The notes under the pieces: model-generated | What the model was told of the DNA's origin: nothing | Database searches by the model: none | What the model saw: only the letters and a program-made list of their open reading frames with translations | Assembly (NCBI RefSeq): GCF_002101335.1 | Contig: NZ_CP020773.1 | Coordinates: 2,170,001 to 2,234,000, forward strand | Reading direction: 5' to 3' | Source: Staphylococcus lutrae | GTDB lineage: Bacteria > Bacillota > Bacilli > Staphylococcales > Staphylococcaceae | DNA: 64,000 nt | Translations under genes and position numbers: made by a program | Part shown: piece by piece, positions 1 to 8,336 of the stretch | Layout of the letters: each line of letters begins with the position of its first letter | Position numbering within the stretch: position 1 is the first letter of the stretch

Positions 1-219
1 CTCGCCTTACCAGAATCAAAGAAATAACTATAGAATAAGATGAGCAAAAATCCGAGTCTTTCGTTACGTGTGGCGAAAAGACTCGGATTTTATGTATAAT
101 ATAGTCAATTCTTGTATTGAACCATACATTTACCAAGTGCGCGTTTAGTTTCTTTGAATATTGCGCGCATAAGTTTTATTTAACGGAGGGGAACTTTAAA
201 GTGGATATCAAAAAATGGC
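1..219 (+). repeat. Direct repeat, copy 1 (left border of accessory segment)
   Basis: Matches 4441-4659 at 214 of 219 positions by my count (differences at 3, 152, 164, 165 and 172). The repeat holds the tail of a coding region ending in a TAA near 36, an intrinsic terminator, a promoter-like TATAAT, a strong GGAGGGG ribosome binding site and the first six codons of a small gene starting with GTG at 201. After 219 the two copies diverge abruptly. In this copy the small reading frame stops after 13 codons. The repeat may extend left of the window. Confidence 0.9.
46..91 (+). terminator. Intrinsic terminator in direct repeat copy 1
   Basis: AATCCGAGTCTTTCG pairs with CGAAAAGACTCGGATT, followed by a short T-rich stretch. 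It ends whatever gene lies left of the window and is duplicated at 4486-4531. Confidence 0.75.
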
Positions 220-263
220 TCAGAAATTATAAACATACTTAGAAGTAATGGATTTTTTAAAAT

Positions 264-709
264 GATTATAGCGAACCTGTTATTATCAAAATTGACGTAC
301 CTTTTGATAACTTTTCTCTAGTCTATTATCAAAACATTAATCATTCTAATTTTATGAAAGAAGTTAGTAATTTAGATAAAGTCAAAAAAATAATACATGT
401 TGGTGTGAGGGAGAATTTATATGACAAAGTGATAACGGATAAAGATATTATAAATATCACATCCAGATGCTAATAATTTATATAATGTAGGCTGCACAAT
501 GGAATTAAAGTCTTTTAAAATACCTGATATTGGCATAAAAATTGTATGTCTGAAAGTTTCCAAGACTTAGCCTACAAAATAGCTAAAAAACTAAGATATC
601 TTTCAATATCAATGAAAATCAAATGATGTTTATAATAATAAGTATTCTATCGTTTAACAAAGCCCGCACTTTAGAGACAGATTTATTGAAAGAAATTGAC
701 CCGAAATAG
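264..709 (+). pseudogene. Decayed gene of unknown family
   Basis: No intact ORF is present, but protein-like pieces continue in successive frames: 264-473 (contains EPVIIKIDVPFDNF), 460-570 (contains LYNVGCTMELKSFKIPDI), 546-626 (contains SESFQDLAYKIAKKLRYL) and about 605-709 (ends KARTLETDLLKEIDPK). This is the pattern of one gene broken by several small frameshifts. I do not recognise the family. It lies just upstream of the type III toxin-antitoxin module and inside the same repeat-bounded segment, so it may have arrived with it. Confidence 0.5.
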
Positions 710-718
710 TGTTCATAT

Positions 719-746
719 TTGACACTCGTGGTGATTTTGGTATAAT
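719..746 (+). promoter_or_regulatory. Promoter of the type III antitoxin RNA/toxin
   Basis: TTGACA at 719-724 and TATAAT at 741-746, with 16 bases between. Transcription would begin around 752-754, at the first antitoxin repeat. Confidence 0.8.
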
Positions 747-753
747 TTAATCA

Positions 754-848
754 GAGGTAGTCGGAGAGTAATACCGACTCTAAAAAGAAAATACTCTAAA
801 GTTGATGTAGTCGTAAGGGTCGCGACTCTAAAAAGAAAGCCCTTTTTT
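754..848 (+). ncRNA. Type III antitoxin RNA (TenpI-like), two pseudoknot repeats
   Basis: Two copies of a roughly 50-nt unit begin at 754 and 804, each with GTAGTCG and CGACTCTAAAAAGAAA. Each can fold as an H-type pseudoknot. Unit 1: AGTCGG (759-764) with CCGACT (774-779), and loop AGAGTA (765-770) with TACTCT (792-797). Unit 2: AGTCG (809-813) with CGACT (823-827), and loop AAGGGT (815-820) with GCCCTT (839-844). The second stem differs in sequence between units yet stays paired, which is covariation. The last stem runs into a T tract that could serve as the leaky terminator typical between antitoxin and toxin. This layout is the hallmark of ToxIN/CptIN/TenpIN systems, where repeat RNAs bind and inhibit the toxin. 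Confidence 0.8.
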
Positions 849-868
849 GTATAATAGAGGTTTAATTT

Positions 869-1423
869 ATGTCAAAAATCAATAAGAATAGTTTATATTT
901 TCATCTACTAACTCAAGATTATTTTGATACTTATCAATATTTAGATGAATTTCAAGAAGATCATACACGTGGCCACGGTGTTATGATTCTTGATATCAAT
1001 AATCAGTTGATTGCCATTCCACTTCGGTCAGGTATTTCTGATAAGCTTAGGAATTCGAGTCATCTATTTACTTACACAACTTATAGACGTCATGATGGGA
1101 AAATGTGCTTGAAGGCTTTAGATTTCAGTAAGTTGACTATTATCGATGAAAAATATATTGACTATTCAAGAATATATCATTTTAAAAATCCAAATGAGAA
1201 GAACTTTTATTTAAAGAATTCAAACCGTATTTTCTCACGAGTTAAGAACTATGTAAATAAGTATATTGAGATTTGTTCTAAGAGTGAAAATGGAGATACT
1301 CTTACTTTTAGAACTTTGAACCCATATAGATTTAGCACTTTACGCAACTTCCATAAAGAATTAGGGATAGCTATTTCCAAACAAGATTTTATTGATCAAT
1401 TAAGAAAACAGTCTCTTTATTAA
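869..1423 (+). CDS. tenpN: Type III toxin-antitoxin system toxin, TenpN-like endoribonuclease
   Basis: 184 residues, starting at ATG 869 with AGAGG eight bases upstream. The protein resembles the ToxN/AbiQ superfamily, nearest the TenpN group as I recall it: a beta-rich N-terminal half with IAIPLRS at 48-54, LDFSKLTII at 84-92, YVNKY at 128-132 and a C-terminal FSTLRNFHKELGI at 155-167. Family members cleave RNA and are neutralised by processed antitoxin RNA repeats, and many act as abortive-infection phage defence. The upstream promoter, repeat RNA and T tract complete the module. The reading frame is intact. An ISL3 element begins one target duplication after the stop, so the toxin is probably separated from its own terminator at 4271-4308 but not damaged. 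Family assignment rests on motif memory and context, not a search. Confidence 0.78.
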   Translation: MSKINKNSLYFHLLTQDYFDTYQYLDEFQEDHTRGHGVMILDINNQLIAIPLRSGISDKLRNSSHLFTYTTYRRHDGKMCLKALDFSKLTIIDEKYIDYSRIYHFKNPNEKNFYLKNSNRIFSRVKNYVNKYIEICSKSENGDTLTFRTLNPYRFSTLRNFHKELGIAISKQDFIDQLRKQSLY

Positions 1424-1730
1424 TATATAAAGGCTCTTTGTCAACGTCGGTTGGTGAAGAAATATCGTACTAAGTGGCAATTTTTTGTTGCTTAGTACGT
1501 TTTTTATATTCACTTACGTATAACCTTGAAATAATTAAAATCCTATTTCTAAAGTTATAAAAATTTCTATAACCATAAGAGACACGCTTAATAAGCTTTA
1601 TTTTATTGTTAATACCTTCAATTGGACCATTGGTCAAATGAGGATTTTTGATGTTAGACTCATTAACGGACACAGCGAATTGATAATAAATAGTTTATAA
1701 TAATATTATTAATTTACGGGAGTGTCTGTC

Positions 1731-2018
1731 ATGACTAAGAGAAGATATGATCATAACTTTAAGATGGAAGCAATAAAACTGGTTGAATCAGGTAGAAAAG
1801 CGACTGAGGTCTCAAGAGACCTTGATATACCGATACAAACACTTACAAAATGGCTGAGTAAGTATCGTGAAGGTGGCGAAGCATCTTTTGTTGGTAGCGG
1901 TAAATTAACACCAGTAAAACAAACAGAAGTCGAATTACAAAAGCGACTTAAGGAACTTGAAGAAGAGAATCGAATATTAAAAAAGGCTATGCACATCTTT
2001 GCCAAAGACCAGAAATAA
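1731..2018 (+). CDS. IS3-family transposase OrfA (helix-turn-helix)
   Basis: 95 residues from ATG 1731, with GGGAG eight bases upstream; a GTG at 1722 is possible but overlaps the ribosome binding site. It has an N-terminal helix-turn-helix ([17 protein letters not shown]...[13 protein letters not shown]) and a C-terminal leucine-rich coiled coil. A slippery AAAAAAGG at 1979-1986 lies where a -1 shift would join this frame to orfB, giving the OrfAB transposase. One residue in the first ten differs from the second copy (YDHNF here, YEHNF there). Confidence 0.92.
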   Translation: MTKRRYDHNFKMEAIKLVESGRKATEVSRDLDIPIQTLTKWLSKYREGGEASFVGSGKLTPVKQTEVELQKRLKELEEENRILKKAMHIFAKDQK

Positions 2019-2056
2019 TTTATGAATTTATATATCAACACCGGCACGAATTTCGT

Positions 2057-2872
2057 GTGACTAAGATGTGCAAAGTATTAGGTGTTTCAAAAAGTGGATA
2101 TTATGATTGGAAAAAACGTCCAGCTTCATCACAACAAAAGAGACGTGATAGATTAAAAAAGGAAATCTATAAAGTTTATATTGGAAGTCAAAAAAGGTAC
2201 GGCAGTCCAAAAATCACAAAGGAACTGATGAAAGAAGGAATAAAGATTTCACAGCGTACAGTAACAAGATTGATGAAAGAAATGGGTATCAGATCAATCA
2301 CAAAGAAGAAATATAAAGCAACAACAGATTCTAAACACAATCTACCAATATATCCGAATTTACTAAACCAACAATTTAAAGTTGAAAAGCCAGGTGTGGT
2401 ATGGGTATCAGATATTACCTATATTTATACACGGGAAGGATGGGTGTATCTCGCAACAGTGATGGAATTATTCTCAAGAAGAATAATAGGTTGGTCGATG
2501 TCGAACAGAATGACGAAAGATTTAGTGATTTCAGCACTAGAAAGAGCATTTACTGCACAGAAGCCAACAGCAGGTTTAATACACCACTCTGATAGAGGAA
2601 GTCAATATGCCTCAATAGAATATCAAAATATATTAAGAGAAAACGAAATAATAACGAGTATGAGTCGGAAGGGAAATTGTTATGACAATGCGTGTATAGA
2701 GTCATTTCACAGTATAATAAAGAAAGAACTCATTCATCATTGTAATTTTCAAACGCGTAATGAGGCAATGTTTAGTATTATAGAATATATTGTGACATTC
2801 TATAATTCCAAAAGAATTCATTCAACACTAAATTATCTAAGTCCACTTGAATTTGAAAAAATGTTTTCATAA
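2057..2872 (+). CDS. IS3-family transposase OrfB (integrase core)
   Basis: 271 residues in the -1 frame relative to orfA. The open frame extends upstream through [13 protein letters not shown], so most of the product is probably made as an OrfAB fusion by frameshifting. It carries an HTH_21-like segment near the start and the rve catalytic core: D in [10 protein letters not shown] in [11 protein letters not shown] and E in [14 protein letters not shown], forming the DDE triad. It appears intact and active. It differs from copy B at about three residues. Confidence 0.93.
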   Translation: MTKMCKVLGVSKSGYYDWKKRPASSQQKRRDRLKKEIYKVYIGSQKRYGSPKITKELMKEGIKISQRTVTRLMKEMGIRSITKKKYKATTDSKHNLPIYPNLLNQQFKVEKPGVVWVSDITYIYTREGWVYLATVMELFSRRIIGWSMSNRMTKDLVISALERAFTAQKPTAGLIHHSDRGSQYASIEYQNILRENEIITSMSRKGNCYDNACIESFHSIIKKELIHHCNFQTRNEAMFSIIEYIVTFYNSKRIHSTLNYLSPLEFEKMFS

Positions 2873-4270
2873 AATGACCTGTTTAAAAATGAACTTATAT
2901 GATTTTAATAAGTTTATTTTTGAACAGGAAACCGAGCAGAGCGAGGTAAAATTATAAATTCACTGTGTCCGATTTCTTGACACAAATCCATTTGAATCGT
3001 ATTTGAAATATAAGGTATATATTTTATGAGTGTGTTAATAACACGTTTGAGTCCATTTGAAATATTTAAACTCTTCGAACGTTGTAATGCTTCCTCTAAT
3101 TGTTCAATGTTATTTGATCTTAGGGTTTCTAGAATATGATGTCCTGCTTCATACGTTAATTGGAATTCTTCATCAAAAGTTAACAAGAATTGTACTAAAC
3201 TATACTGACTATGCCATGTATTAAAAAGTCTGAACGAGTGATAATGGACTCTGTCTAATTCAATTGGAGATTTTAATAAAAGCTTCCAATACCGTTTTAA
3301 TTTATTGTACTTGGGTTTTTCTTTAGTCTTAAAACTATTCATTGTTTTAACGCGACTGTGATTGATTTCACGGTTAACCGCTTGAACAATATGAAAACGG
3401 TCTAAGATAATATCTGCATTGGGAAATAATGATTGAATTAGCGACATGTATGGTGGATACATATCAATAGAAACACTTTTAACTCCTTCACGCTGCTTTC
3501 TTGAGAATCTTAAAAAGTATTCTTCCAACTTGAACTTACGTCGATCTGGCAAGATATCAATAATATCATGCGTGATACTATCACAGTATATAAAGCTCAT
3601 AGAGCTGTCGACATCATTAGTTGACTTAAATTCATCAAAGGATAAATGTTGGGGCAATATATCACTAGGTTGTGTTTTTACTGCTTCCCCTAGGTCTTTC
3701 AAATACCGATGAACAGTTGAAGGTGAAACTAAAACACTATTCGCTATATCTTTTTCAGATATGACAGTGGCGAGCTTTCTCGTCACCATTAGTTTTACGT
3801 CATTAGAAATTGTACAACGCGGTTCTATATATGGTGTTTTAGCCGTAAAAGTTTGACCACAAGCTTTACAATAGAAGCGTTGCTTTTTTAACACAAGATA
3901 ACTAGGCCTTTCAAGAATAAGCCCCATATACACTCTTGTACTGCGAAAGCCATTTTTAATAACTGTGTGTTGCTCATTCTTGATACCACAACACTCACAA
4001 CCTTTAGGTTGATAAGTTAAAACCCCTTTATAAAACAATGATTGAACGTTCTTGAAGGTTTGAATACCTAAACATTCAGTGATTTTTAAATTTGATACTT
4101 TTATTCCAATCATTTCTGATATATCATTATACATAGGCACGAATATCTCTCCTTAATTTGTTGGTTTTGTCACTTACAATTATAGAGATATTTGTGCTAT
4201 TTTTGTATTTAAAACAAAAATAACGGCCAGTGAAAAACTCACCAACCGTTAAAAGTATAGAACCTATATA

Positions 4271-4308
4271 AAACGGTTCATTACTATATTAGGTAGTGAA
4301 CCGTTTTT
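4271..4308 (+). terminator. Intrinsic terminator, probably that of the toxin operon
   Basis: AAACGGTTCA (4271-4280) pairs with TGAACCGTTT (4297-4306), followed by T5. It lies directly right of ISL3 copy A. If the element and one target duplication are removed, it falls immediately behind the toxin stop codon. Confidence 0.7.
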
Positions 4309-4478
4309 CATTTTTCTGCGTTACAATAGTGAAAGTGATATTAGGGTTTGAGATGGACACATTATACAACGGTTTAAAAGAGGGTGGTGCAATTTTAATG
4401 CCGCAAACTGCAATGCCACCACAATTTCGTGAACTTCCAACTGGCCTTACCAGAATCAAAGAAATAACTATAGAATAA
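4296..4478 (+). pseudogene. C-terminal remnant of a protein, possibly VOC/PhnB-like
   Basis: An open frame ending at 4478 reads DTLYNGLKEGGAILMP and then RELPTGLTRIKEITIE. The first part resembles the tail of PhnB-like VOC proteins, but the match is short and from memory. Its first third overlaps the terminator at 4271-4308, so there is no believable start. It runs into the direct repeat, whose other copy at the window's left edge carries the same ending, so an intact version may sit just outside the window. Confidence 0.35.
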
Positions 4479-4659
4479 GATGAGCAAAAATCCGAGTCTT
4501 TCGTTACGTGTGGCGAAAAGACTCGGATTTTATGTATAATATAGTCAATTCTTGTATTGAACCATACATTTACCAAGTGCGCGTTTAGTTTGTTTGAATA
4601 TTGTACGCATAGGTTTTATTTAACGGAGGGGAACTTTAAAGTGGATATCAAAAAATGGC
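4441..4659 (+). repeat. Direct repeat, copy 2 (right border of accessory segment)
   Basis: Partner of 1-219, with five mismatches. It contains the same gene end, terminator, promoter-like region, GGAGGGG and the start of the small gene that continues here as probably the native copy. Confidence 0.9.
4486..4531 (+). terminator. Intrinsic terminator in direct repeat copy 2
   Basis: Same hairpin as at 46-91: AATCCGAGTCTTTCG with CGAAAAGACTCGGATT. Confidence 0.75.
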
Positions 4660-4848
4660 CTTTATACTACGATTTTTATAAAAAAAGATCCCCTACTCAA
4701 TGGGCATTTAAAGCTTATCCTTCAAAGTTATTTATTCATGTTGTTATTACATGCAACAGGTAAGTTATCTCTCAAGCGGTCTGCTATTATTTCAACGCTA
4801 TTTTTAATTTTATTAATTCTTTTCAGTATCCTTGTAGCCTTATTTTAA
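4641..4848 (+). pseudogene. Small membrane protein gene with an apparent frameshift
   Basis: GTG 4641 has a strong GGAGGGG upstream and opens a frame (MDIKKWPLYYDFYKKRSPTQ...) that stops at 4763 after 40 residues. From 4738 another frame reads LLLHATGKLSLKRSAIISTL, then a hydrophobic stretch, and ends at 4848. Joined, they would give a basic N-terminus plus one C-terminal membrane helix, about 68 residues. I infer one small membrane protein broken by a one-base change near 4738. It could also be two genuine short ORFs or a sequencing error. Family not recognised. Confidence 0.45.
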
Positions 4849-4895
4849 GATTAATCATATGATGAAAATTCATTAATTTACTGATAATTTTCAAT

Positions 4896-4938
4896 AAAAA
4901 ACGAAGCTAGAGTGCACGTCATCCTAGCTTCATTTTTT
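4896..4938. terminator. Bidirectional terminator between the small gene and rqcH
   Basis: GAAGCTAG (4903-4910) pairs with CTAGCTTC (4924-4931), with A-rich sequence on the left and T6 on the right, so it can serve both converging transcripts. Confidence 0.75.
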
Positions 4939-4992
4939 AGAGTTAAATCCGATACTACAGTCTATTAAATAGCAAATTTAACACTATATCTT

Positions 4993-6696
4993 TTACTCTT
5001 CTTCAGCTTTCAATCGACGAATCATATCATAATCTGGCGTTGCGTAAAGTGTCTTCTGGTTATCGTACGTGACAAATCCAGGTTTACTGCCACTCGGTTT
5101 GTGCACGTTGCGAATCGTTGTATAATCCACTGGAATTTGTCCCGATTGTCCGGCTTTTGAAAAGTACGCTGCAATCATCGCCGCTTCTTCAATCGTTTTG
5201 TCACTCGGCGCATCATTTAAAATCACGACATGGCTTCCTGGAATATCTTTCGTATGGAACCATAAATGTGATTTTTGCGCACGCTTATTCGTTAAATAAT
5301 CATTTTGTTTATTATTTTTGCCTACTAAAATGGTATCGCCATCTGTAGAAACATAGGATTGTAATTGGATTTTTTGTTGCTTTTTCTTTTTCTGCTGTTT
5401 TTTCTGTTTAATAAAGCCTTGTTCTGCCAGTTCTTCACGAATATCGTCAATTTCATGCACTTGAATGTGTGACAACTGTTGCTCGATATTTTCAAAATAA
5501 GCGATATTTTCTTCGGTTAAAGTAATTTGATATGTCAATTCGCGCGCACGTGTTTTCATTCGGTTGTACTGTTTATAATAGTATTGCGCATTTTCAGCAG
5601 GTGACTTTTGTGGATTTAACGGAATAGTCACGTTTTCTCCTGTATAATAATTCACTGTTTCTAACTGGCGATCCCCAGGTTTGAGTTGATAAATATTCGC
5701 TGTGATTAACTCGCCGTACAATTGTTGATTTTCTTTTTCTTCAGTTCCCGCTTGTTCATCGACGAGCTTGCTCAATTTATTTTGATATTTTTGCAACAAT
5801 TGTTGAACCAGTTTGACTAAATCGTTCGCACGTTGTTTGACGCGTTCACGTTCACCGCGTGCATCATAAAAACGGTCGAGCAGTTCATGGAGTGAATCAT
5901 ATGTGACGCAATCATCGTAAAACTGATGTAACTTCATAAAATAAAAGTCTTCTTTACCTGTTTCGTGATTTTTATGAAATACCGGTTGGGGTGTCGCTAT
6001 CGTTTCGGCCATCACTTCGTCAAAAGCTTCAGGTAAAGTTTGCATGGTCATAAAATGGCGTCTTGATGTGATTTCTTTTGTGATTAACGGTGAAAAACCT
6101 TCAAACGTTTGAAGCAGTTGGCGATCAATTTTGCCCGTATTGAAATCAATATGTTGAAGCACTTGCGCACCAGTATATGCATAAGGGTTCTGTTTATGTT
6201 GTGTTGGCGGTGCTTCATATTGAAAACCTGGCATCACGGTTCTAAATTGATTCGTATTTGGTGTAAGGTGTTTAAAACCTTCTAAAATTTTACGTTCTTC
6301 ATTAACGAGAATGAGGTTACTATGTTTGCCCATAATTTCTAAAATTACTGTACGATGAATCGTGTCACCAATTTCATCTTTACTTTCCACGTCCATTTCG
6401 ATGCGACGGTCATTTCCGATTTGGCGAATGGCAAGGATACGTCCACCCTCTAAATGTTTACGAAAGACGCGCGCAAACATCGGCGGTTCAAATGGATTAT
6501 CATATTTTTTTGTAGTGAGGTGAATCCGTGCAAAATTCGGGTGAATCGACAACAACAATTGATGATTTTGGCGTTGCTGTCTTATAACCATGATGATTGT
6601 ATCGTTTTCCGGTTGATTGATTTTATGAATACGCCCAGAAATGAGAAATTGTAAATCTTCTACCATTTTTCTTGTAAACACACCATCAAATGCCAT
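4993..6696 (-). CDS. rqcH: RqcH, ribosome-associated quality control factor (FbpA/NEMF family)
   Basis: 567 residues. Bacterial homologues bind stalled 50S subunits and recruit tRNA-Ala to add C-terminal alanine tails to incomplete chains. The older name is fibronectin-binding protein A. The NFACT-N domain covers the N-terminal third, with GRIHKI at 21-26 and the conserved Asp-Arg pair (GNDRR) at residues 96-97, which is needed for tRNA binding in the family. A long charged coiled coil follows (about 270-440, very rich in Lys and Gln), then the NFACT-R domain with ILVGKNNKQNDYLT and HLWFHTKDIPGSHVVI. It is transcribed alone, divergently from gmk. The start ATG at 6696 gives the family's usual MAFDGVFTRK. 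Confidence 0.95.
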   Translation of the reverse strand: MAFDGVFTRKMVEDLQFLISGRIHKINQPENDTIIMVIRQQRQNHQLLLSIHPNFARIHLTTKKYDNPFEPPMFARVFRKHLEGGRILAIRQIGNDRRIEMDVESKDEIGDTIHRTVILEIMGKHSNLILVNEERKILEGFKHLTPNTNQFRTVMPGFQYEAPPTQHKQNPYAYTGAQVLQHIDFNTGKIDRQLLQTFEGFSPLITKEITSRRHFMTMQTLPEAFDEVMAETIATPQPVFHKNHETGKEDFYFMKLHQFYDDCVTYDSLHELLDRFYDARGERERVKQRANDLVKLVQQLLQKYQNKLSKLVDEQAGTEEKENQQLYGELITANIYQLKPGDRQLETVNYYTGENVTIPLNPQKSPAENAQYYYKQYNRMKTRARELTYQITLTEENIAYFENIEQQLSHIQVHEIDDIREELAEQGFIKQKKQQKKKKQQKIQLQSYVSTDGDTILVGKNNKQNDYLTNKRAQKSHLWFHTKDIPGSHVVILNDAPSDKTIEEAAMIAAYFSKAGQSGQIPVDYTTIRNVHKPSGSKPGFVTYDNQKTLYATPDYDMIRRLKAEEE

Positions 6697-6852
6697 AATT
6701 ATCTGCCACCTTTAAAAATTTTCATTATATTATTATAACATGCCTATCCATGCACGTCAGAACTAAAGTTTTCGCTTGGCCCTCTATGCAATTCAATAAA
6801 AATTGTGGTAAGATATGTTAATAAATAGAAGAATAGCGAAGAAAGGTCGTAA

Positions 6853-7478
<626 letters not shown>

Positions 7479-7479
<1 letters not shown>

Positions 7480-7688
7480 TGTTATACCCACCGTTACACC
7501 AATTACAAGATAAAATTAACTCAAAATATTTAATTGCGACAACAGCCGCTAAACGTGCACGTGAGTTACAAGCTGACCCTGATCATTTATTATTAGATCG
7601 TTATGAAAGCAAAAAAACAGTAGGCCGTGCGTTAGAAGAAATCGCCGCAAGCAAAATTCATCCACACGTTGATGAATCACACTTTTAA
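7479..7688 (+). CDS. rpoZ: RNA polymerase omega subunit
   Basis: 69 residues. It has the small omega fold with the conserved segment KYLIATTAAKRARELQ and GRALEEIAASKI. Omega helps assemble beta-prime into RNA polymerase. It overlaps gmk by one base and is followed by a terminator. In related staphylococci coaBC would come next; here some 8 kb of accessory DNA intervenes. Confidence 0.96.
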
Positions 7689-7725
7689 TTCAATACAATC
7701 GATAAATGCATATCACATTTAAAAT

Positions 7726-7780
7726 GCGCTTTTCAAAGTTGTCTCTATCCGTTGAGATGAATTTGAAAGGCGCTTTTTAA
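7726..7780 (+). terminator. Intrinsic terminator after gmk-rpoZ
   Basis: GCGCTTTTCAAA pairs with TTTGAAAGGCGC across a loop, followed by T5. Confidence 0.85.
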
Positions 7781-7855
7781 CATTGATTGTATATTTTGGT
7801 TCTTTATCAAACGTCGGTGAATGAGATGATAAAATGACATAGTCTATATCTATTA

Positions 7856-7972
7856 TTAGTAGTTTCTTATGATGATGTTTGCTCCAACACTTGATTTGTT
7901 GTTTGTATTAATTTTCCATTTTCCGTTACTATAAACTGGTTCTTGGAATTCTAATAAATCAGCATTACTATC
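7856..7972 (-). pseudogene. C-terminal fragment of an unknown protein
   Basis: About 38 residues read in frame to a stop at 7856, containing LLEFQEPVYSNGKWKINTNN and ending NIIIRNY. The longer open frame to 8038 is not native: its first third is read out of an IS3 end. The family is not recognised. Only the tail survives. Confidence 0.4.
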
Positions 7973-8041
7973 TGGATCTATGTCAAGAATAAGGACACAG
8001 AAAAAAGAGGGCTTCGCTTGCTTGCCCAGCCCCACCATTTA
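7973..8041 (-). mobile_element. Fragment of an IS3-family end
   Basis: TGGATCTATGTCAAGAATAA then GGACACAG closely resembles the right terminal repeat of the two IS3 elements here (TGGATTTGTGTCAAGAAATC, GGACACAG). The rest of the element is missing. Confidence 0.6.
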
Positions 8042-8207
8042 CAGCATTTCTGATATATCATTACACACAGGAATAATATCTCCTTAATCGTTGGTTTAGG
8101 CACTTACAATTATAGAGATATTTGTGCTTTTTTAATATCAATAATTAAAATAACGGTCAGTGTATCTCTCGCTAACCGTTAAAAATATACAACCTATAAC
8201 GGCAGGT

Positions 8208-8327
8208 GTCTTCAGAACTACGGATTATACGCCATGCCATGAAATTACTATTATGCTAGCTAGTTAACACAACTGATTCTTTTAAACATGAGGTTAACCG
8301 CTTATTTCTCAACTTTGCAACAGAACC
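8208..8327. mobile_element. Remnant end of an IS6-family (IS257/IS431-like) element
   Basis: Ends with AACTTTGCAACAGAACC, the complement of the terminal repeat I know from staphylococcal IS257/IS431 (GGTTCTGTTGCAAAGTT). The preceding bases, with CATGCCATGAAATTACTATT, look like IS431 terminal sequence. No transposase remains. It sits at the left border of the lanthipeptide remnants; a matching end lies at 15288-15307. Confidence 0.6.
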
Positions 8328-8336
8328 AGAAATAAG

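Larger units (their letters stand above)
1649..2990 (+). mobile_element. IS3-family (IS150-like) insertion sequence, copy A
   Basis: 1342 bp with imperfect inverted ends TGATGTTAGACTCATTAACG and the complement of TGGATTTGTGTCAAGAAATC, both leading into GGACACAG. A 3-bp target duplication TTT (1646-1648, 2991-2993) is seen by comparison with the uninterrupted ISL3 copy. It carries overlapping orfA and orfB, the standard IS3 arrangement. Confidence 0.93.
1470..4140 (-). pseudogene. ISL3-family transposase interrupted by IS3
   Basis: The N-terminal 383 residues (down to about 2991) match the intact transposase at 19580-20905, and the C-terminal 59 or so residues lie at 1470-1648. The IS3 element sits between the codons for ISNTIQ and NPHLTNG. 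The upstream part has a zinc-finger-like CxxC...CxxC segment (CECCG, CKACG) and the DDE core (SFDEF, DRFHIV) seen in the family. Split like this it cannot make a full transposase, although the intact copy elsewhere could act in trans. Confidence 0.92.
1432..4264 (-). mobile_element. ISL3-family insertion sequence, copy A (split by an IS3 element)
   Basis: Ends are GGCTCTTTGTCAACG (left) and the complement of GGTTCTATACTTTTAACG (right), both running into GGTTGGTGA. An exact 8-bp target duplication TATATAAA flanks it (1424-1431 and 4265-4272). Removing the nested IS3 element (1649-2990) gives a copy equivalent to the intact element at 19542-21029. The insertion is directly behind the toxin stop codon. 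Confidence 0.93.
7798..8194 (-). mobile_element. Remnant of an ISL3-like element with replaced interior
   Basis: The left end GGTTCTTTATCAAACGTCGG resembles the ISL3 left end in this window. 8042-8194 is a diverged version of its other end and the first transposase codons (compare TTCTGATATATCATTA and CACTTACAATTATAGAGATA in the intact copy). The transposase is gone. The interior carries unrelated DNA, including an IS3 end. No clean target duplication was found (only TATA shared). Confidence 0.7.

Noticed and set aside
754..848. Short repeats considered as a CRISPR array
   Set aside because: Only two units, the unit itself carries compensating changes, there is no spacer pattern, and no cas genes are nearby; the type III antitoxin reading explains it.
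1470..1673. 67-residue minus-strand ORF
   Set aside because: It is the C-terminus of the split ISL3 transposase, with its first eight residues read out of the IS3 end; not a gene of its own.
4289..4576. 95-residue minus-strand ORF
   Set aside because: Runs antisense through two terminator hairpins and the direct repeat; no start signals.
7856..8038. 60-residue minus-strand ORF as a whole gene
   Set aside because: Starts inside an IS3-type terminal repeat; only the C-terminal ~38 residues look like native coding sequence.
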